Assembly (NCBI GenBank): GCA_003247575.1
Contig: QJZC01000019.1
Span: 62,001 to 126,000 of the forward strand
Length of the DNA stretch: 64,000 bases
Origin: Pseudomonadota bacterium
Lineage (GTDB): Bacteria; Myxococcota_A; UBA9160; SZUA-336
Reading direction: 5' to 3'
Shown: piece after piece, positions 61,278-64,000 of the stretch
Position numbering within the stretch: position 1 is the first letter of the stretch
Layout of the letters: each line of letters starts with the position of its first letter
Notes under the pieces: generated by a model
What the model was told of the DNA's origin: nothing
Databases searched by the model: none
What the model saw: only the letters and a program-made list of their open reading frames with translations
Translations under genes and position numbers: made by a program

Positions 61278-64000
61278 ATGTTGCGGGACCCCTTCTCCGC
61301 CGAGGACGAGGCCTCTCTCTACGTCGCTCGACCCGCCAGCGAGGCTGCGCTCACCGCTCTGGAGACCGCTCTCGCGGGGGCTCCGGGTGTGGCCGCTCTG
61401 CTCGGCCCGGTCGGGATCGGCAAGTCGCTGCTCCTCAAGGTCCTCGAGGCCAAGCTCGCCTCGACACACTGCTGCGTACGCCTCGACTACGACGGACTGA
61501 GCATCGGGGAGTTCTGTCAGTGGGTCCTGCGCGAGCTCGACGCTCGGGAAACGCTCGAGAGCGAGCGTATGCTCAGCCACAAGCCGACCCTCGCAAAATT
61601 TCGCGAGTGGGTGCAGCGAGAGCGCTCGTTCGCGGACACGGATGATCCCGAGTCCGGCTTGATCCAGCTCGCCGTCGAGTTCCAGGGCCGCGGCTTCCCG
61701 GTTGCCCTACTCATCGATGCAGCCGACGCGCTCAAGCCCGACTCGACTCGGCGGCTCGTCGAGCTCGTGCAGCGCGCCACGGGAGCACTCCGCTTCGTCG
61801 TGGCCATCACGCAGGGCCTCCCCGAGGGACACGCGATCCTCGAGGCTCTCGGGCCCGACGCCGTGCGCGTGCAGTACGACCAGCCGATGTCGCTCGATGA
61901 GACGATTTTCTACATCCAGGAGCGGCTCACCAAGTCGGGTGCCTCGGAGGAGCTCCGCGCATGCCTCGACGAATCGAGGGTCAGACGACTGTTCAAATAC
62001 AGCCAGGGCAACCCTCGTCGCCTTCACGGCGAGATCGGACTGATTCACCTCGAACTCTCGCGCGTTCGCGCCGGGATCCCAGCGATGGGCCCAGCCACCT
62101 ACGCGCCGTCATCCTCGACTCCAGACCTCGCTCAGCGGCCCTGGCAACGGGAGCCGAAGCCTCGACACGCATCGGCGCCGCCGACGCCCGGAACTAGCAA
62201 TGCGGTGCCCGAGACGCCTCAGCCCGTCGTGGAAGGCGAGACGCCCGCCGCCTCCGTGGTCGTGCCGGAGAGCTCTGCCGCTGCACCTGAGTTGACCTCC
62301 GAGACCGAGCTCGCGCCGCCGAACTCGCAGGACCGTCCGAGCCTACCCGCGCCTCAAGACGAGTCGCCGGCCGAGGTGTCGTCCGAGTCGAGCTCGCAGA
62401 CGTCGCCAACCGCCGACACGTGCGACAACGCACCCACAGCATCGTCGTCCTCGCCTCCATCGGACACAGAGGTCCGGGCCGCAGAGATGCAGCAGGACCC
62501 GACCTCCGCTGCGCCTGTGCTCGACGCAGAGGACGACCCCGAGATCGAAGCAGCACTGGCAGCAGTCGCTCCGCAACCCACCGCTGTAGAGCCGAAGGAG
62601 GCGCAGCCAACGCGCAAGGCGCCGGAGACGCGTTCGAACGCGGGCGTGCGCCGTTCCCGACGCGCAAAGCAGAGGATCACACGGCTCTTCGATCGCGGAG
62701 CAAAGGACTCCAAGCCAGCCGCTGCAGCTTCGGAGCCAGCGGAGACCTCCTCGCCCGCTCCGGAAGTAGCAAGCCCGGCCGCAGCAGAGGCATCCCCAGC
62801 GGTACGTAGGGACCGCGCGACGCCACCCCCGCGCCAGGCATCCGGGGCAGTAACCGATACGCCCTCGGACTCCGAGATGAAGTCCCCGATGTCCGAACCT
62901 GCGACCTCTGACCAGACCTCGAGCTCGGCTGCCGAGACTTCGGCGTCCGGAGCCTCGCCGGTCTCGGAGACGCGGGTCGCGAACGCGAAGTCGAAGCCGA
63001 CGGACTCGCAGCCAGCGGATGCGCTGGAGGCAGCCTCGGATTCCGAGCCGGGACACACCGCCGAGCCAGACACCGAGGGCACCCACACCCCCGAGGAGGA
63101 GATCCTCCTGGATGTCGAGATCGTGGCGGCGGAGGAACCAGCTGCCTCAACTGCAGCCAGCCCGGCGCCGCCCGCTGGTCCTGCGGCCGCGGAGGTCGCT
63201 CACCAGGTTCCAGCCGATCCCGCAGACAGGTCGACCGGGACCTCGACTCTCGTCTCGCCGGACGCACAGTCCGACCCCGATCTCTTCGCCGACGCCAAGC
63301 GCAACTGGGACGCGTTCGCCACCGCGAGCACTCGACTCTCGGATGTGAGTCTCGAGCTGAGCGAACCGTCTTCCGCCGAGACCCGGCCGCCCGAACGACC
63401 AACGGCGGAAGCCACTACCCCTACGGCGGCAGTTCCGCAGCCGTATTCCAGCCGGGGCGCCCAGGCCAAGTCCACCCAGAGTGTGAGCCCCAAGCCAGGC
63501 TCCGACAGCTCGCGGAAGACCTCCTTGATCGCGCCGACCTCGCGCACCGCCGCGCCGGCCCCGACCTCCAGCCCGCGCCGAGCACAGCGCAAGGGAGTCG
63601 TCGCGGCTGTCCTGGGTGTCCTAGGGCTCGGCGCAGTCGCGCTGATCGTCACCAACACCTCGGATGAACCGCTCCCCGATGTCGCCAGCCCACCCGTCGC
63701 AACCGTGCTCCCCATTCCGGCGGACAAGCCCGGCACCGATGTCGCGACCTCTCCACTCCCCGAGCGAGGGGAGTCATCGGCATCCGAACTCCGAGTCAGC
63801 CCACCACCGCCGCAGCGCGAGGAGCCGAAAGCCCCTCCGATTCTGACCAACGTGAATGCGAAACCATGGGCAACGATCGAGATCGACGGTCGCCTGGTGG
63901 GAGAGACTCCTCTGGGTGAACTTCCTCTCTCGCCGGGCCCTCACGCCTTCCGAGCCACTCTCCCCAGTGGACGTGTGATCGAACGCACAGAAGTGATCTC
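61278..64000 (+). CDS. ExeA/GspA-like ATPase with disordered linker, membrane helix and PEGA domain (3' end beyond window)
   Basis: One open frame from the ATG at 61278 to the window end, at least 907 codons; it is missing from the ORF track because it has no stop. Walker A GPVGIGKS at residues 43-50; Walker B LLIDAAD at 144-150; the AAA lid SQGNPRRL near residue 248 resembles ExeA/GspA. Residues ~280-770 are an Ala/Ser/Pro/Glu-rich low-complexity linker. A membrane helix (VVAAVLGVLGLGAVALIV) is near 775-795, then a PEGA domain (WATIEIDGRLVGETPLGELP). The layout is cytoplasmic ATPase, then helix, then periplasmic PEGA. The ATG follows the previous stop directly. The catalytic Glu after Walker B Asp is Ala. 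Confidence 0.85.
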   Translation, partial: MLRDPFSAEDEASLYVARPASEAALTALETALAGAPGVAALLGPVGIGKSLLLKVLEAKLASTHCCVRLDYDGLSIGEFCQWVLRELDARETLESERMLSHKPTLAKFREWVQRERSFADTDDPESGLIQLAVEFQGRGFPVALLIDAADALKPDSTRRLVELVQRATGALRFVVAITQGLPEGHAILEALGPDAVRVQYDQPMSLDETIFYIQERLTKSGASEELRACLDESRVRRLFKYSQGNPRRLHGEIGLIHLELSRVRAGIPAMGPATYAPSSSTPDLAQRPWQREPKPRHASAPPTPGTSNAVPETPQPVVEGETPAASVVVPESSAAAPELTSETELAPPNSQDRPSLPAPQDESPAEVSSESSSQTSPTADTCDNAPTASSSSPPSDTEVRAAEMQQDPTSAAPVLDAEDDPEIEAALAAVAPQPTAVEPKEAQPTRKAPETRSNAGVRRSRRAKQRITRLFDRGAKDSKPAAAASEPAETSSPAPEVASPAAAEASPAVRRDRATPPPRQASGAVTDTPSDSEMKSPMSEPATSDQTSSSAAETSASGASPVSETRVANAKSKPTDSQPADALEAASDSEPGHTAEPDTEGTHTPEEEILLDVEIVAAEEPAASTAASPAPPAGPAAAEVAHQVPADPADRSTGTSTLVSPDAQSDPDLFADAKRNWDAFATASTRLSDVSLELSEPSSAETRPPERPTAEATTPTAAVPQPYSSRGAQAKSTQSVSPKPGSDSSRKTSLIAPTSRTAAPAPTSSPRRAQRKGVVAAVLGVLGLGAVALIVTNTSDEPLPDVASPPVATVLPIPADKPGTDVATSPLPERGESSASELRVSPPPPQREEPKAPPILTNVNAKPWATIEIDGRLVGETPLGELPLSPGPHAFRATLPSGRVIERTEVI

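Noticed and set aside
62343-63086. Gly/Arg/Ser-rich minus-strand ORFs of about 245 aa
   Set aside because: Antisense shadows of the low-complexity linker of the PEGA-ATPase; composition is a by-product of the Ala/Ser/Pro/Glu repeats.
1-64000. tRNA, rRNA, CRISPR, insertion sequences and prophage
   Set aside because: No T-loop type GTTCRA contexts folding into cloverleaves, no regularly spaced repeats, no transposase and no phage genes were noticed; the only recombinase is the housekeeping Xer protein.

Overview
The window reads as a GC-rich chromosomal segment from a Gram-negative, proteobacteria-like organism. An outer membrane with LPS is implied by TamA/TamB, LptD, LapA/LapB and a LolA-like protein. 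The order pheA-hisC-tyrA-rpsA-ihfB-lapA-lapB and the xerD-scpA-scpB-rluB block recall deltaproteobacterial-type genomes (Myxococcota, Desulfobacterota, Binatota and relatives). That placement is an inference from gene content. I see no rRNA, tRNA, CRISPR array, insertion sequence or prophage. Coding density is very high, with many 4-bp ATGA/GTGA overlaps.

Layout. 0-9 kb: the 5' end of a probable diadenylate cyclase (cdaA-like) at the left edge, then tamA-tamB, then a RimK-type ribosomal-modification cassette: a RimB-like protease facing rimK and an aspartoacylase-like hydrolase. This RimK carries a C-terminal TrkA-C (RCK_C) domain. 9-13 kb: small or secreted proteins of uncertain role (basic coiled coil, M15-like peptidase, DsbA-fold isomerase, zinc ribbon). 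13-25 kb: housekeeping on the minus strand (rluB, scpB, scpA, xerD, glnD, mutS), then a VOC epimerase, an AI-2E-type permease and aroB. 25-31 kb: a nucleotidyltransferase, a B12 radical SAM enzyme, lapB-lapA-ihfB-rpsA. 31-40 kb: aromatic amino-acid genes, with pheA-hisC-tyrA and trpEGDCF as coupled operons separated by coaE. 40-48 kb: lptD, a cNMP-binding regulator, a TlpA lipoprotein with an uncharacterised partner, dtd-dcd, a glycerophosphodiesterase, queG and an orphan lipoprotein. 48-58 kb: metH, a SMUG1-type uracil-DNA glycosylase, egtD with an adjacent Opu/EgtUV-type ABC importer, an acyl-CoA synthetase and an IalB-family protein. 58.6-64 kb: four tightly packed plus-strand genes, namely a secreted helical-repeat protein, a lipoprotein with a degenerate vWA-like look, a LolA-like protein, and a large ExeA-like ATPase with a disordered linker, membrane helix and PEGA domain that runs off the window.

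Main points for a second look: the 58.6-64 kb ATPase/PEGA cluster (its largest gene is absent from the supplied ORF track); the RimK-TrkA_C fusion near a cdaA fragment, which suggests a testable nucleotide-signalling link; the egtD-ABC importer operon; a lipidated TamA; a LapB without its usual membrane anchor; and a structured AT-rich island at 12.87-12.95 kb. tyrA and rpsA sit side by side without the aroA and cmk genes that often lie between them.
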